Assembly (NCBI GenBank): GCA_934153945.1
Contig: CAKPFM010000001.1
Span: forward strand, 1-64,000
Source: an uncultured Bacilli bacterium
GTDB taxonomy: Bacteria > Bacillota_I > Bacilli_A > RF39 > UBA660
DNA length: 64,000 nucleotides
Direction: 5' to 3'
This document shows positions 1 through 8,209 of the stretch, piece after piece. Positions within the stretch are counted from its first letter, which is position 1; each line of letters opens with the position of its first letter. Both the position numbers and the translations under genes were made by a program. Under the pieces are notes generated by a model that ran no database searches, was not told where the DNA came from, and worked only from the letters and a program-made list of their open reading frames with translations.

Positions 1-396
1 TTACCAAATTTAAAAAAGTGTGGAGATTATTTTTTAGATTGTAATAAATCGCTTCAAAAATTAAATTTACCAAACTTAGAACAATGTGAGGATACTTTTT
101 TATCTTGTAATGAATTATTACAAAAATTAAATTTACCAAATTTAAAAAAGTGTGGAGATTATTTTTTAGATTGTAATAAATCGCTTCAAAAATTAAATTT
201 ACCAAACTTGGAACAATGTGGAGATAATTTTTTATATTATAATGAATCATTACAAGAAATAAATTTACCAAGTTTAAAAGAGTGTGGAGATTATTTTTTA
301 CGTTGTAATAAACTATTACAAAAATTAAATTTACCAAATTTAGAACAATGTGGAGATAATTTTTTATATAGTAATGAATTACTGAAAGAATTAAAT
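1..396 (+). repeat. Tandem 66-bp repeats (132-bp super-period)
   Basis: Units start at 1, 67, 133 and 199 and continue with more divergence to about 396. Bases 133-198 are almost identical to 1-66, so the array recently expanded in steps of two units. It encodes the leucine-rich repeats of the partial gene. Confidence 0.85.
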
Positions 397-444
397 TTAC
401 AAAAAAATATAAAGTTAAAGAAAAAATTAAGAGATTCAATATAA
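1..444 (+). CDS. Leucine-rich-repeat protein, C-terminal part (5' end outside window)
   Basis: The reading frame is open from the first base to a TAA at 442-444, giving 147 residues with no start in the window. It consists of 22-residue units that begin LPNL, with a conserved CGD (CED once) and FL and a closing LQKLN or similar, followed by a short basic tail ending in RDSI. This looks like a BspA-type or related leucine-rich repeat used for binding. Two unit types alternate, so the DNA has a 132-bp super-period. No anchor is visible in the part seen. The function is not known. Confidence 0.75.
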   Translation, partial: LPNLKKCGDYFLDCNKSLQKLNLPNLEQCEDTFLSCNELLQKLNLPNLKKCGDYFLDCNKSLQKLNLPNLEQCGDNFLYYNESLQEINLPSLKECGDYFLRCNKLLQKLNLPNLEQCGDNFLYSNELLKELNLQKNIKLKKKLRDSI

Positions 445-468
445 TAAAATAAAAAAGTGAGGATGTTA

Positions 469-750
469 ATGAAAAAAGTAACTATAAAAGACAAGGAAGA
501 CTATATTTATCATTTAATAGATGATAATAATGAGTATGAATTAAAAATAGAATTCTATGATTTAAATATTTTACCAAAAAAAGGAGATAATTTTTATCTT
601 GATGAAAAACTTTTAAGAGAAAAAATATTGCTATCATTTGGTTTAATAAATAATAATGATGGAAAAGATATTAATTTATTAAAGGAAGATGAAATACTAA
701 TTTTAGATAATGGTAAAGAAAAAATTTACTTAAAAAGATACTATGGTTAA
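469..750 (+). CDS. Small hypothetical protein
   Basis: 93 residues, acidic and lysine-rich, without a membrane segment or a motif I recognise. I start at 469 because AGGA at 460-463 lies 5 nt upstream; GTG at 457 and ATG at 463 would leave no ribosome site. It sits 25 nt after the LRR gene and 22 nt before valS, in the same direction, so it may be co-transcribed with either. The predicted product alternates short beta-like segments, with several charged turns. Function unknown. Confidence 0.55.
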   Translation: MKKVTIKDKEDYIYHLIDDNNEYELKIEFYDLNILPKKGDNFYLDEKLLREKILLSFGLINNNDGKDINLLKEDEILILDNGKEKIYLKRYYG

Positions 751-772
751 TTAAATATAAAGGAGAATAAAT

Positions 773-3301
773 ATGTTAGAAAAAAAATACAATCATTTAG
801 AAGTAGAAAAAAACAAATATGAAAATTGGAAACAAAAAGGATACTTTGAAGCAGGAGATTTATCAAAGAAACCTTATGCAATAGTAATACCTCCACCTAA
901 TGTAACAGGTAAATTACACTTAGGACATGCTTGGGATACAACTTTACAAGATATAATGATTCGTTATAAAAGAATGGATGGATATGACGCATTATGGCTT
1001 CCTGGTATGGATCACGCTGGAATTGCAACACAAGCAAAAGTAGATAAGAAACTAAGAGAAATGGGAATTGATCCAAGAAGTATGACAAGAGAAGAATGGC
1101 TAGAACATGCTTGGTCTTGGAAAAAAGAATATGCTGAAAATATTCATAATCAATGGGCTACTTTAGGATTAAGTTTAGACTATTCAAAAGAAAGATTTAC
1201 TTTAGATGAAGGATTATCAAATGCTGTAAAAAAAGTATTTGTTACATTATATAATGAAGGACTAATTTATAGAGGAGAAAGGATAATAAATTGGGATCCA
1301 CTAGCTAGAACAGCTTTATCTACAGAAGAAGTTATATATAAAGATGTAGAAGGAGCATTTTATCATTTAAAATACTATATAGAAGGAACTAATGACTATC
1401 TAGAAGTTGCTACAACTAGACCAGAAACTCTATTTGGTGATACTGCAGTAGCTGTAAATCCAAGTGATGAAAGATACAAAAAATACATTGGAAAAAATGT
1501 AATATTACCAATAGTTAATAAACTAATTCCAATAGTAGGTGATGAACATGCTGATCCTGAATTTGGAACAGGTGTCGTTAAAATTACTCCAGCACATGAT
1601 CCTAACGATTTTGAAGTAGGAAATAGACATAATCTAGAAAGAATAAATGTCATGAATGAAGATGGAACAATGAATGAAAATGCTCTTCACTATAATGGCA
1701 TGGATAGATTCTTATGTAGAGAAAAATTAATAGAAGAATTAAAAGAAAAAGATATTTTAATTAAAATAGAAAAAATGACTCATAGTGTAGGACACTCTGA
1801 AAGAACAGATGTTATGGTAGAACCTAGACTATCTAAACAATGGTTTGTTAAAATGAGACCTTTAGCTGATAGAGTTCTAGAAAATCAAAAAAACAATGAA
1901 ACAAAAGTAAACTTTGTACCAGAAAGATTTGAAAAAGTAATGAATCACTGGATGGAAATTACATATGATTGGTGTATATCAAGACAACTATGGTGGGGTC
2001 ATAGAATACCAGCATGGTATAAAGGAGACGAAATTTATGTTGGTGAAACAGCGCCACAAGAAGATGGATGGGTTCAAGATAATGATGTACTAGATACTTG
2101 GTTTTCAAGTGCACTTTGGCCTTTTTCAACTTTAGGTTGGCCAGAAAATACAGAACTATTAAATAGATATTATCCAAATAATGTTTTAGTAACAGGTTAT
2201 GATATTATACCTTTTTGGGTAAATAGAATGACTTTTCAAGGATTACATTTTACAAATACTAGACCATTTAAAGATTGTTTAATTCATGGATTAATTAGAG
2301 ATAAAGAAGGAAGAAAAATGTCTAAATCTTTAGGTAATGGAGTTGATCCTATGGAAGTAGCAGAAAAATATGGTACTGATTCACTAAGATTTTTCCTAGC
2401 ATCTTCATCATCTCCTGGAATGGACTTAAGATATGATGAAGAAAAAGTGGCTTCTACTTGGAACTTTATTAATAAACTATGGAATGCATCAAGATTTGTA
2501 TTAATGAATATAGAAGGATTTAAAGAAGAAGATAAAACATTTGAAAATCTAACTTTACAAGATAAATGGATATTAAATAGATTAAATGAAGTAATATTAA
2601 AAGTAAGAAATCATATGGAAAAATATGAATTTAATGTAGTAGGAACTGAATTATATAACTTCATTTGGGATGATTTCTGTAGCTGGTATATTGAATTATC
2701 TAAATTTAATAATAACAATACAACTAAAACAGTATTGCTTACTGTTTTAACTGATATACTAAAATTATTACATCCATTTATGCCATTTGTAACAGAAGAA
2801 ATATATTTAATGTTACCAATACATGATGAATCAATTATGATAAGTTCATATCCTAAATATAAAGAAGAATTTAAATTTGAAACAAATGATATGAATAATA
2901 TAATGGAGTTTATTGTAAAGGTAAGAACTTATAAACAAGAAAATAATATTCCAAGTGATTCAAAAGTAAACTATAATGGTGAATATAAAGAACTAATTTT
3001 AAATATGTTAAAAGTAAAAAATGAAAATTTAACAGATGAAATAAGTGATAATAGTATTAGTTATAATGGTTATACAATATACTATATATTTGATAATACA
3101 AAAGACTTAGAAGAAGAAAAAAATAATTTATTAAAAGAAAAAGAAAGATTACAAAATTCTATTGAAAGAAGAAAAAAACTATTAAGCAATGAAAACTATG
3201 TAGCAAAAGCTCCTCAAAATATAGTAGAAAAAGAAAAAGAAGATTTATTAAAAGAAGAAAATAATTTACAAAATATTATTAATCAATTAGAAAAAATGTA
3301 A
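773..3301 (+). CDS. valS: Valine--tRNA ligase
   Basis: Class I aminoacyl-tRNA synthetase that charges tRNA-Val in the cytoplasm. The HIGH motif is HLGHA (residue about 49) after PPPNVTGK, and the KMSKS motif is GRKMSKSLGN (about 520). The CP1 editing domain lies between, with TTRPETLFGDTAV near residue 213. The anticodon-binding region and the C-terminal tRNA-arm coiled coil (about 780-842, rich in E and K) are present. At 842 residues it is somewhat shorter than the usual 870-880. The start has AAGGAG at 760. No T-box leader fits in the 22-nt gap upstream, so regulation, if any, acts further upstream. Confidence 0.97.
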   Translation: MLEKKYNHLEVEKNKYENWKQKGYFEAGDLSKKPYAIVIPPPNVTGKLHLGHAWDTTLQDIMIRYKRMDGYDALWLPGMDHAGIATQAKVDKKLREMGIDPRSMTREEWLEHAWSWKKEYAENIHNQWATLGLSLDYSKERFTLDEGLSNAVKKVFVTLYNEGLIYRGERIINWDPLARTALSTEEVIYKDVEGAFYHLKYYIEGTNDYLEVATTRPETLFGDTAVAVNPSDERYKKYIGKNVILPIVNKLIPIVGDEHADPEFGTGVVKITPAHDPNDFEVGNRHNLERINVMNEDGTMNENALHYNGMDRFLCREKLIEELKEKDILIKIEKMTHSVGHSERTDVMVEPRLSKQWFVKMRPLADRVLENQKNNETKVNFVPERFEKVMNHWMEITYDWCISRQLWWGHRIPAWYKGDEIYVGETAPQEDGWVQDNDVLDTWFSSALWPFSTLGWPENTELLNRYYPNNVLVTGYDIIPFWVNRMTFQGLHFTNTRPFKDCLIHGLIRDKEGRKMSKSLGNGVDPMEVAEKYGTDSLRFFLASSSSPGMDLRYDEEKVASTWNFINKLWNASRFVLMNIEGFKEEDKTFENLTLQDKWILNRLNEVILKVRNHMEKYEFNVVGTELYNFIWDDFCSWYIELSKFNNNNTTKTVLLTVLTDILKLLHPFMPFVTEEIYLMLPIHDESIMISSYPKYKEEFKFETNDMNNIMEFIVKVRTYKQENNIPSDSKVNYNGEYKELILNMLKVKNENLTDEISDNSISYNGYTIYYIFDNTKDLEEEKNNLLKEKERLQNSIERRKKLLSNENYVAKAPQNIVEKEKEDLLKEENNLQNIINQLEKM

Positions 3302-3304
3302 TCA

Positions 3305-3328
3305 AAAGGTCATAGAAATATGGCCTTT
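3305..3328 (+). terminator. Hairpin after valS
   Basis: A 9-bp stem with one G-U pair (3305-3313 with 3320-3328) and a 6-nt loop follows the valS stop. The T run is only three bases, so it would be a weak terminator. Confidence 0.45.
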
Positions 3329-3342
3329 AATTATGAATTTAA

Positions 3343-3371
3343 TTGACTTATTTTAAATATTTTAATATAAT
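3343..3371 (+). promoter_or_regulatory. Sigma-A type promoter of the HD-GYP-like gene
   Basis: TTGACT at 3343-3348 and TATAAT at 3366-3371 are separated by 17 nt; the gene starts 29 nt downstream. Confidence 0.75.
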
Positions 3372-3399
3372 TGTCGTATACTAATAGGTAGGTGAAAAT

Positions 3400-4446
3400 A
3401 TGAGATATATAAAAACAGAACAATTAAAATCAGGTGAAATATTAGCAAAAGATTTAGTTGATAGTAGAGGAAATGTTTTATTAAAAGCATCAAATGATAT
3501 GGTAATATCAGATCATTTAATTTCAAGATTAAAAGAAAGAAATATTAGAGGAATATACATCAATGATCAAATGTCAGATGGAATTGAAATAGAAGAATCA
3601 ATCTCAGGAAAAATGCGATACATGGCTATAGATGCATTAGAAAAGAAGGATGTAGAACAAACTCAAGTACTAGCAAAATCTATAGTTGAAGATTTTAAAA
3701 GTACAGAAATAGATTTAAATCGTATTGTTGGAGAAACATCATATTATGAAAGAGCAATAAATATATGTGATTTGTGTCTAAGTTTAGGAAAAAGACTAGA
3801 AATGAATCAAGAAGAATTAAGTAAATTAGTAGCTTCCGCACTATTATCTGATATTGGCTTAATTTTAAATGAACAAGAAAAAGAAAAAATATTAGATGAT
3901 GAATTAAAAAATTTAAAAAAACTTTTACTTCAATTACCAATTTCAGAAACATATCCAATACTAGGAAGATATGCAGTTTCACAAGCTTATGCTGATCCAA
4001 TGGTTATTCATTCAGTTTACTATCATAAAGAAAATGAAGATGGTACAGGAATAGTTCAGAATTTCTATAAAAAAATGGGAATAAACGCTAATTGTGATAT
4101 TAGAGATTCAGCTAAAATAATTCATGTGTGTTCAGATTATGTAGATGCATTAATTAAAGAAGATGATTTTATTAAGGCAAGAAACAAAATAGAACAGGGT
4201 ATTATTGATAATTTATATAACTATAATATTGCTAAAACTTTTTTAAGATTTATTCCAATATATCCTATTGGTACAGTAGTAAAACTATCTAATGGAGAAG
4301 AAGCTATAGTAACAAAAAATAATGAAGGATATCCTTTAAGACCAGTAGTAAGATTATCAACAGGTGAAGAAGTTAATTTAACTCGAACTCTAAATGTTGT
4401 TATTGATGATGTATATGTACCTGAAGATATAAATAAAAGACTTTAA
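3400..4446 (+). CDS. Degenerate HD-GYP domain protein
   Basis: 348 residues. The N-terminus (1-65) resembles the DUF3391-like leader of HD-GYP proteins, which hydrolyse cyclic di-GMP; the middle (about 110-290) follows the HD-GYP fold. Key residues are altered. The place of HDIGK reads SDIGL (about 149), and the place of HHE-DGTGYP reads YYHKENEDGTGIV (about 205). The metal ligands are therefore mostly lost, so catalysis is unlikely and a binding or scaffold role is possible. The tail (about 285-345) is beta-rich and repeats GEEAIVTK / GEEVNLTR, like the C-termini of related Bacillota proteins. It is transcribed alone, with its own promoter and terminator. Confidence 0.7.
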   Translation: MRYIKTEQLKSGEILAKDLVDSRGNVLLKASNDMVISDHLISRLKERNIRGIYINDQMSDGIEIEESISGKMRYMAIDALEKKDVEQTQVLAKSIVEDFKSTEIDLNRIVGETSYYERAINICDLCLSLGKRLEMNQEELSKLVASALLSDIGLILNEQEKEKILDDELKNLKKLLLQLPISETYPILGRYAVSQAYADPMVIHSVYYHKENEDGTGIVQNFYKKMGINANCDIRDSAKIIHVCSDYVDALIKEDDFIKARNKIEQGIIDNLYNYNIAKTFLRFIPIYPIGTVVKLSNGEEAIVTKNNEGYPLRPVVRLSTGEEVNLTRTLNVVIDDVYVPEDINKRL

Positions 4447-4470
4447 TAAGGAAAATACTTCCTTATTTTT
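4445..4470 (+). terminator. Rho-independent terminator
   Basis: A perfect 9-bp stem (4445-4453 with 4459-4467) and a T run overlap the stop codon of the HD-GYP-like gene. The stem right arm and loop recur unchanged at 9965-9992. Confidence 0.85.
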
Positions 4471-4506
4471 CTTTCATTTGTTATAATAAAAAAGAGATGA
4501 TTATAT
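4445..4506 (+). repeat. Leader repeat, copy 1 (other copy 9965-10026)
   Basis: This terminator-promoter leader aligns without gaps to 9965-10026, with most positions identical. Both end in GAGATGATTATAT. In the second copy this runs directly into the ATG of the gene at 10025; here the IS1634 element begins at that point. Confidence 0.7.
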
Positions 4507-4533
4507 CCTGACTTTGACAGTTGTTGAATAGAA

Positions 4534-4575
4534 AAAACTCCAAACGCCTTATATTTAAAGGCTTAATGGAGTTTT
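4534..4575. terminator. Bidirectional hairpin terminator at the IS left end
   Basis: Outer 9-bp stem (4534-4542 with 4567-4575) encloses an inner 5-bp stem (4546-4550 with 4558-4562). A T run follows on either strand. It lies just downstream of the transposase gene and would stop transcripts entering or leaving the element. Confidence 0.7.
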
Positions 4576-4606
4576 ATTTTGTTTAAAAAAGTGCGTAATG
4601 TGTAGA

Positions 4607-6337
4607 CTATTTTATTTGATTTAAAATTTTTTTAAAATCTTTATAGGTATTAATTTCGTAGTCTGTTCTAAATTTAAATTTATCATGTAAATCATCAGTT
4701 ATATCACATCTTTTATAATTTGGAAAATAACCATCACCTTTAGATTCATATACATTCATATTCCTTAAAGTATCAAGTATTTCCTTTGTTGTATATTTAT
4801 AATCTAATTTTTTTTCTAATATTCTATATATTAATAAAGCAATAAAACAAGTCATAAAGTGAGCTTTAATTCTATCTTCGCGAGATAGATTAACAGGTCT
4901 AGCTAGAAAATCAGATTTCATTATTCTAAATGATTCTTCAATTTCCCATCTACCTTTAGTTATTTTTAATATATCATCAATATTTCCAATAAGATTAGTA
5001 GATAAAGCATAATATCCATCATATTTTTCTTCTTCTTTGATTAAATCTTCATTTATTGAATATGTTTTCTCATTAGCTACTACACCATCAGAAGTAGAAT
5101 TTATTTCTTCAATAAATCTATTTGGATCATTTTGATTTTTACCTTTTCTAGTAACATTGTCTGAATTTATGTTTTTTTTAGCTCTTTCAATTTGACTGTT
5201 TCTAATATTTCTATTATAGTCAAAATATTTAAAACAAAAAGTAACAATAGTATCTTGTTTAACTGATTTAGTTTCAGTTTGAATAATTTTATAAAATAAA
5301 TAATCATAATATTTTTCTTTTAGAACTTCATTATTTTCTATTTCTTCTAAATTATAAAAATGTTTTAAATCACCAGGAAGTCTCCAATCCTTTTTGTCAA
5401 ATACCTGTTTCTTGTATTCTTCCTTTAATTTTTTTAAAGATTGAGTAATAACAAAACCACGACCATCATTAATGTTATAGTTTTTAATTTCATCTGAAGC
5501 AAGTCCTGCATCAGTACAAAGAATAACTTTAGTATCATCTAATTTAAAATCATTTATAATTTTAGATTCTTCAGGTATTAAAGTTTTTTGTTCATTTTGA
5601 TTACCTGGATAAATATTGAATGATAAAGGAATACCATCACCATCCATAAATAAACCCATACCAATAAGTGGATTAGGTCTATGTTCTTTAGAAATACCAT
5701 ATCTTCTTAAGTCATCTTCTTCATCTATTTCAAAGAAATAATTAGTACAATCATAATAAATTACTTTAGAATTTCTTTTAATTACATTTTTACTATTAAT
5801 AAATAAATTTTCTTGAATAAAGTCTATATTATTAGCTATATAACTTAAAGCTCTATATTCATCATGTAATTTAAAAGTAGGTTGTTCAATAAAATTTTGA
5901 CATTGTTTAAAAGTTTCTAATTTAGAAGAAGGATAAATAATTCTAGCAAAAACTAAATAAGATAAAACCTCATTTAAATTAAATTCAAATTTATATTTGG
6001 ATTTAATTTTATTACAAATATCTTTAATTTTTAAATCATTATATAATTTTTCTAAAAATAAATATCCAATGTTGAAACAATTATTTGTATTAGATTCAAT
6101 AATTTTTTTATTGTTTTTTTTAATAGTTATAATTTCTTTTTTACAATGTTCATCATTATATTTTTTTACGTATTCTTTAAGCCAATCATTATAATCTTGA
6201 TTACCAGCCAACTTTTTAACTTCATCTAAATTACCAATTCGTTCTACATGTTTTGTAGAACGTTTACCATTTTTAGTATAATCCTTAATAATATAATAAT
6301 TAATTGTGTTTTTTGATTTTGAAATTCCAAGTCTCAT
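4607..6337 (-). CDS. IS1634 family DDE transposase
   Basis: 576 residues, a usual length for the family, which moves the element by cut-and-paste chemistry. The N-terminus (MRLGISKSKNTINYYIIKDY) is the standard IS1634 leader. Candidate catalytic residues are the first Asp in YYDCTNYFFE, the second in LCTDAGLASDE and the Glu in KGRWEIEESFRIMKSDF. No frameshift or internal stop is seen, so the element may be active. The gene starts about 107 nt inside the right inverted repeat. Confidence 0.95.
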   Translation of the reverse strand: MRLGISKSKNTINYYIIKDYTKNGKRSTKHVERIGNLDEVKKLAGNQDYNDWLKEYVKKYNDEHCKKEIITIKKNNKKIIESNTNNCFNIGYLFLEKLYNDLKIKDICNKIKSKYKFEFNLNEVLSYLVFARIIYPSSKLETFKQCQNFIEQPTFKLHDEYRALSYIANNIDFIQENLFINSKNVIKRNSKVIYYDCTNYFFEIDEEDDLRRYGISKEHRPNPLIGMGLFMDGDGIPLSFNIYPGNQNEQKTLIPEESKIINDFKLDDTKVILCTDAGLASDEIKNYNINDGRGFVITQSLKKLKEEYKKQVFDKKDWRLPGDLKHFYNLEEIENNEVLKEKYYDYLFYKIIQTETKSVKQDTIVTFCFKYFDYNRNIRNSQIERAKKNINSDNVTRKGKNQNDPNRFIEEINSTSDGVVANEKTYSINEDLIKEEEKYDGYYALSTNLIGNIDDILKITKGRWEIEESFRIMKSDFLARPVNLSREDRIKAHFMTCFIALLIYRILEKKLDYKYTTKEILDTLRNMNVYESKGDGYFPNYKRCDITDDLHDKFKFRTDYEINTYKDFKKILNQIK

Positions 6338-6473
6338 AAATATACCTTCTATCTGTTAATATTATATAACATAACGATGCATTACGCAAGTATAAAATAA
6401 TAAAAAAACTAGATTTTTCAATATCTAGAGAAGATTTTTATAGTACAACTGTCAAACTAGGGGTATTTAATTG

Positions 6474-6496
6474 AAAACCAATATAAAATTGGTTTT
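6474..6496. terminator. Hairpin next to the IS right end
   Basis: A 9-bp perfect stem (6474-6482 with 6488-6496) with a 5-nt loop ends in a T run. It is either a terminator left from the sequence the IS entered or an insulator for the GNAT gene. Confidence 0.5.
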
Positions 6497-6574
6497 TAAT
6501 TTACAAAAATTTACATACTTACTAGTAAAATATAAAAAAATTAGTTATAATTAAACTAAATAGTAGGAGGATAT

Positions 6575-7012
6575 ATGAAAGTAGAATTTAGAATTGCAGA
6601 AGAAAAAGATATACAAGGAATAGTTGAATTATGTAATGAATGTTTTGATGAAATAACAAGTCTAGAATATGCAACTAAAATGTTTGATCAAACTAAAAAT
6701 GATCCAAATCAAATATATATTATAGGAATAGCTGATAATAAAATTATTGCTCATTTAAAAATAACAATAATTCCAACAATATATGAAAAGATGAATACGT
6801 ATGCTATATTAAATCATGTATGTGTAAAACCAGAATATAGACGCCATAATATAGCAACTCAAATGTTAAATAAAACTACAGAAATATGTAAAGAAAAAAA
6901 TTGTGTTTGTATGGAACTTTGGTCTATGAATTTTAGACAAGCAGCGCATGCATGTTACAAAAACTATGGTTTTAATGTAGACGATGCTAAGTTCTTTTCA
7001 AAAAAGATATAG
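6575..7012 (+). CDS. GNAT family N-acetyltransferase
   Basis: 145 residues. The GNAT fold is clear: motif A, the acetyl-CoA pyrophosphate loop, is VCVKPEYRRHNIATQML (about 86-102), and the C-terminal motif B is MELWSMNFRQAAHACYKNYGF. The substrate cannot be read from the sequence. The ribosome site is AGGAGG at 6564-6569. It opens a three-gene run (next gene 9 nt downstream) with a membrane protein and an ABC exporter, so it might modify or protect against the exported compound; that is inference. Confidence 0.85.
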   Translation: MKVEFRIAEEKDIQGIVELCNECFDEITSLEYATKMFDQTKNDPNQIYIIGIADNKIIAHLKITIIPTIYEKMNTYAILNHVCVKPEYRRHNIATQMLNKTTEICKEKNCVCMELWSMNFRQAAHACYKNYGFNVDDAKFFSKKI

Positions 7013-7021
7013 GAGGTATGT

Positions 7022-8203
7022 ATGAAAATTAGTAATGTTTATATAGGTGGGTGGTTTCAAAGAACCATGCTACAATTAACTGAAATATATGATTTTTTAA
7101 GAGATTGTAAGTCACAATTAAATTTAGATCAAGAAGAATTAAAAAGATTACATAAAACTTTAGAAATAGGAAAAATAGATTATGGAGTAGATGGAGAAGA
7201 ATATATTCAATTTACTACAGCTTTAAATATTAAAGTAAAAATATTTGAAGATGGATTAATTACAGTAAATAATACAAATGTAAGTGAAGATACTTTATTC
7301 ACTGATATTGAAAAAGTAACAGATTATTATGAAAATAAGTTATCACCAGCATTTAGTTACTTATTTAGTTTAGGAGCACCAGTTCCAAAGGAATTAGCTC
7401 ACATTGAAACTATATATCCATATTTTATTGTTTGTGACAATGTTACGGAAGAAAATATATCCGATTTATTATCAAGAACAGAAAAACAAAAATATTTTCA
7501 ATTTACAAGCCAAAAGTATGATGTAGTAAGAGGGGATAAATATTATTTTATTAATAATAAAAAACAATCTATTGAAAATATTGAAAAATATATTGAGTCA
7601 CAAATATTTATTCGTGAATTTAAAGGACAATTACATCGTTATTTAAATATTCATAGAATTATTTGGGAAAAAATAGATGAAGTAAAAGAAAATGCAAATG
7701 TAAAAGGCTCAGAAATTGTTAAATTTACATCTAAATTAGATGGTTACGCTAAAACAATAAATTTAATTGATGGAAGAATTAATCAAATGAGTACTTATAT
7801 TTCTACAAGAGAAAAAATTGTAAAATCAGATCCAGAATTAACAGAATTTTTAGCAATTTCAGGATATCGTTATGAAACTTTAAGAGATACCCTAAATTAT
7901 ATTCAATATCTATGGGATATGACTCAAAATTATGTAACTTCCGCTCAAAAATTATTTAATGGAATTAAACAAGATGTAACAAGTAGTTCAGTTAATAGTT
8001 TAACCATTGTAACATCTATGAGTGCAGGAGCTTCAATTATTGGTTTATTAACTAAATCAGCACCAAAATTTAATGCTTTTGGAATAATATATTTCTTTAT
8101 TTTAGCTTTAATTGGTTGGTCTACTACAAAACTTTTAAGTTACATTTCAAGAAAAAGAAAATATACTGTATCAGATATAGCATATGATAAGGATATTAAA
8201 TAA
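7022..8203 (+). CDS. Membrane protein with CorA-like architecture, unknown function
   Basis: 393 residues. The N-terminal 200 residues are soluble and mixed alpha/beta. Long helices follow (about 205-320), then two membrane helices near the C-terminus (about 333-347 and 355-373) and a short basic tail. That order resembles CorA-type channels, but I see no GMN signature between the helices, so transport of magnesium is not supported. It is preceded by GGAGG 7 nt upstream and lies between the GNAT and the ABC exporter, 6 nt from the latter. I do not recognise the family. Confidence 0.6.
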   Translation: MKISNVYIGGWFQRTMLQLTEIYDFLRDCKSQLNLDQEELKRLHKTLEIGKIDYGVDGEEYIQFTTALNIKVKIFEDGLITVNNTNVSEDTLFTDIEKVTDYYENKLSPAFSYLFSLGAPVPKELAHIETIYPYFIVCDNVTEENISDLLSRTEKQKYFQFTSQKYDVVRGDKYYFINNKKQSIENIEKYIESQIFIREFKGQLHRYLNIHRIIWEKIDEVKENANVKGSEIVKFTSKLDGYAKTINLIDGRINQMSTYISTREKIVKSDPELTEFLAISGYRYETLRDTLNYIQYLWDMTQNYVTSAQKLFNGIKQDVTSSSVNSLTIVTSMSAGASIIGLLTKSAPKFNAFGIIYFFILALIGWSTTKLLSYISRKRKYTVSDIAYDKDIK

Positions 8204-8209
8204 AATAAT

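Larger units (their letters stand above)
4507..6463 (-). mobile_element. IS1634-like insertion sequence, complete
   Basis: About 1.96 kb with imperfect terminal inverted repeats: 4507-4524 and 6445-6462 match at 15 of 18 positions, sharing TTTGACAGTTGT. The single transposase gene runs on the minus strand and is intact. I could not identify a convincing target-site duplication: the left flank reads GATTATAT and the right flank TATTTAAT. The left end carries a strong hairpin that insulates it from neighbours. Confidence 0.85.

Noticed and set aside
1..396. CRISPR-like array because of regular 66-bp repeats
   Set aside because: The repeats lie in one open reading frame, there are no unique spacers, and the product is a leucine-rich repeat.
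4507..6463. Composite transposon with a second IS at the other end of the block
   Set aside because: No second IS or matching inverted repeat occurs before 9966; only the short leader is duplicated.
7022..8203. Magnesium transporter CorA
   Set aside because: Two C-terminal helices fit, but the GMN motif is not found and the N-terminal half is unlike CorA.
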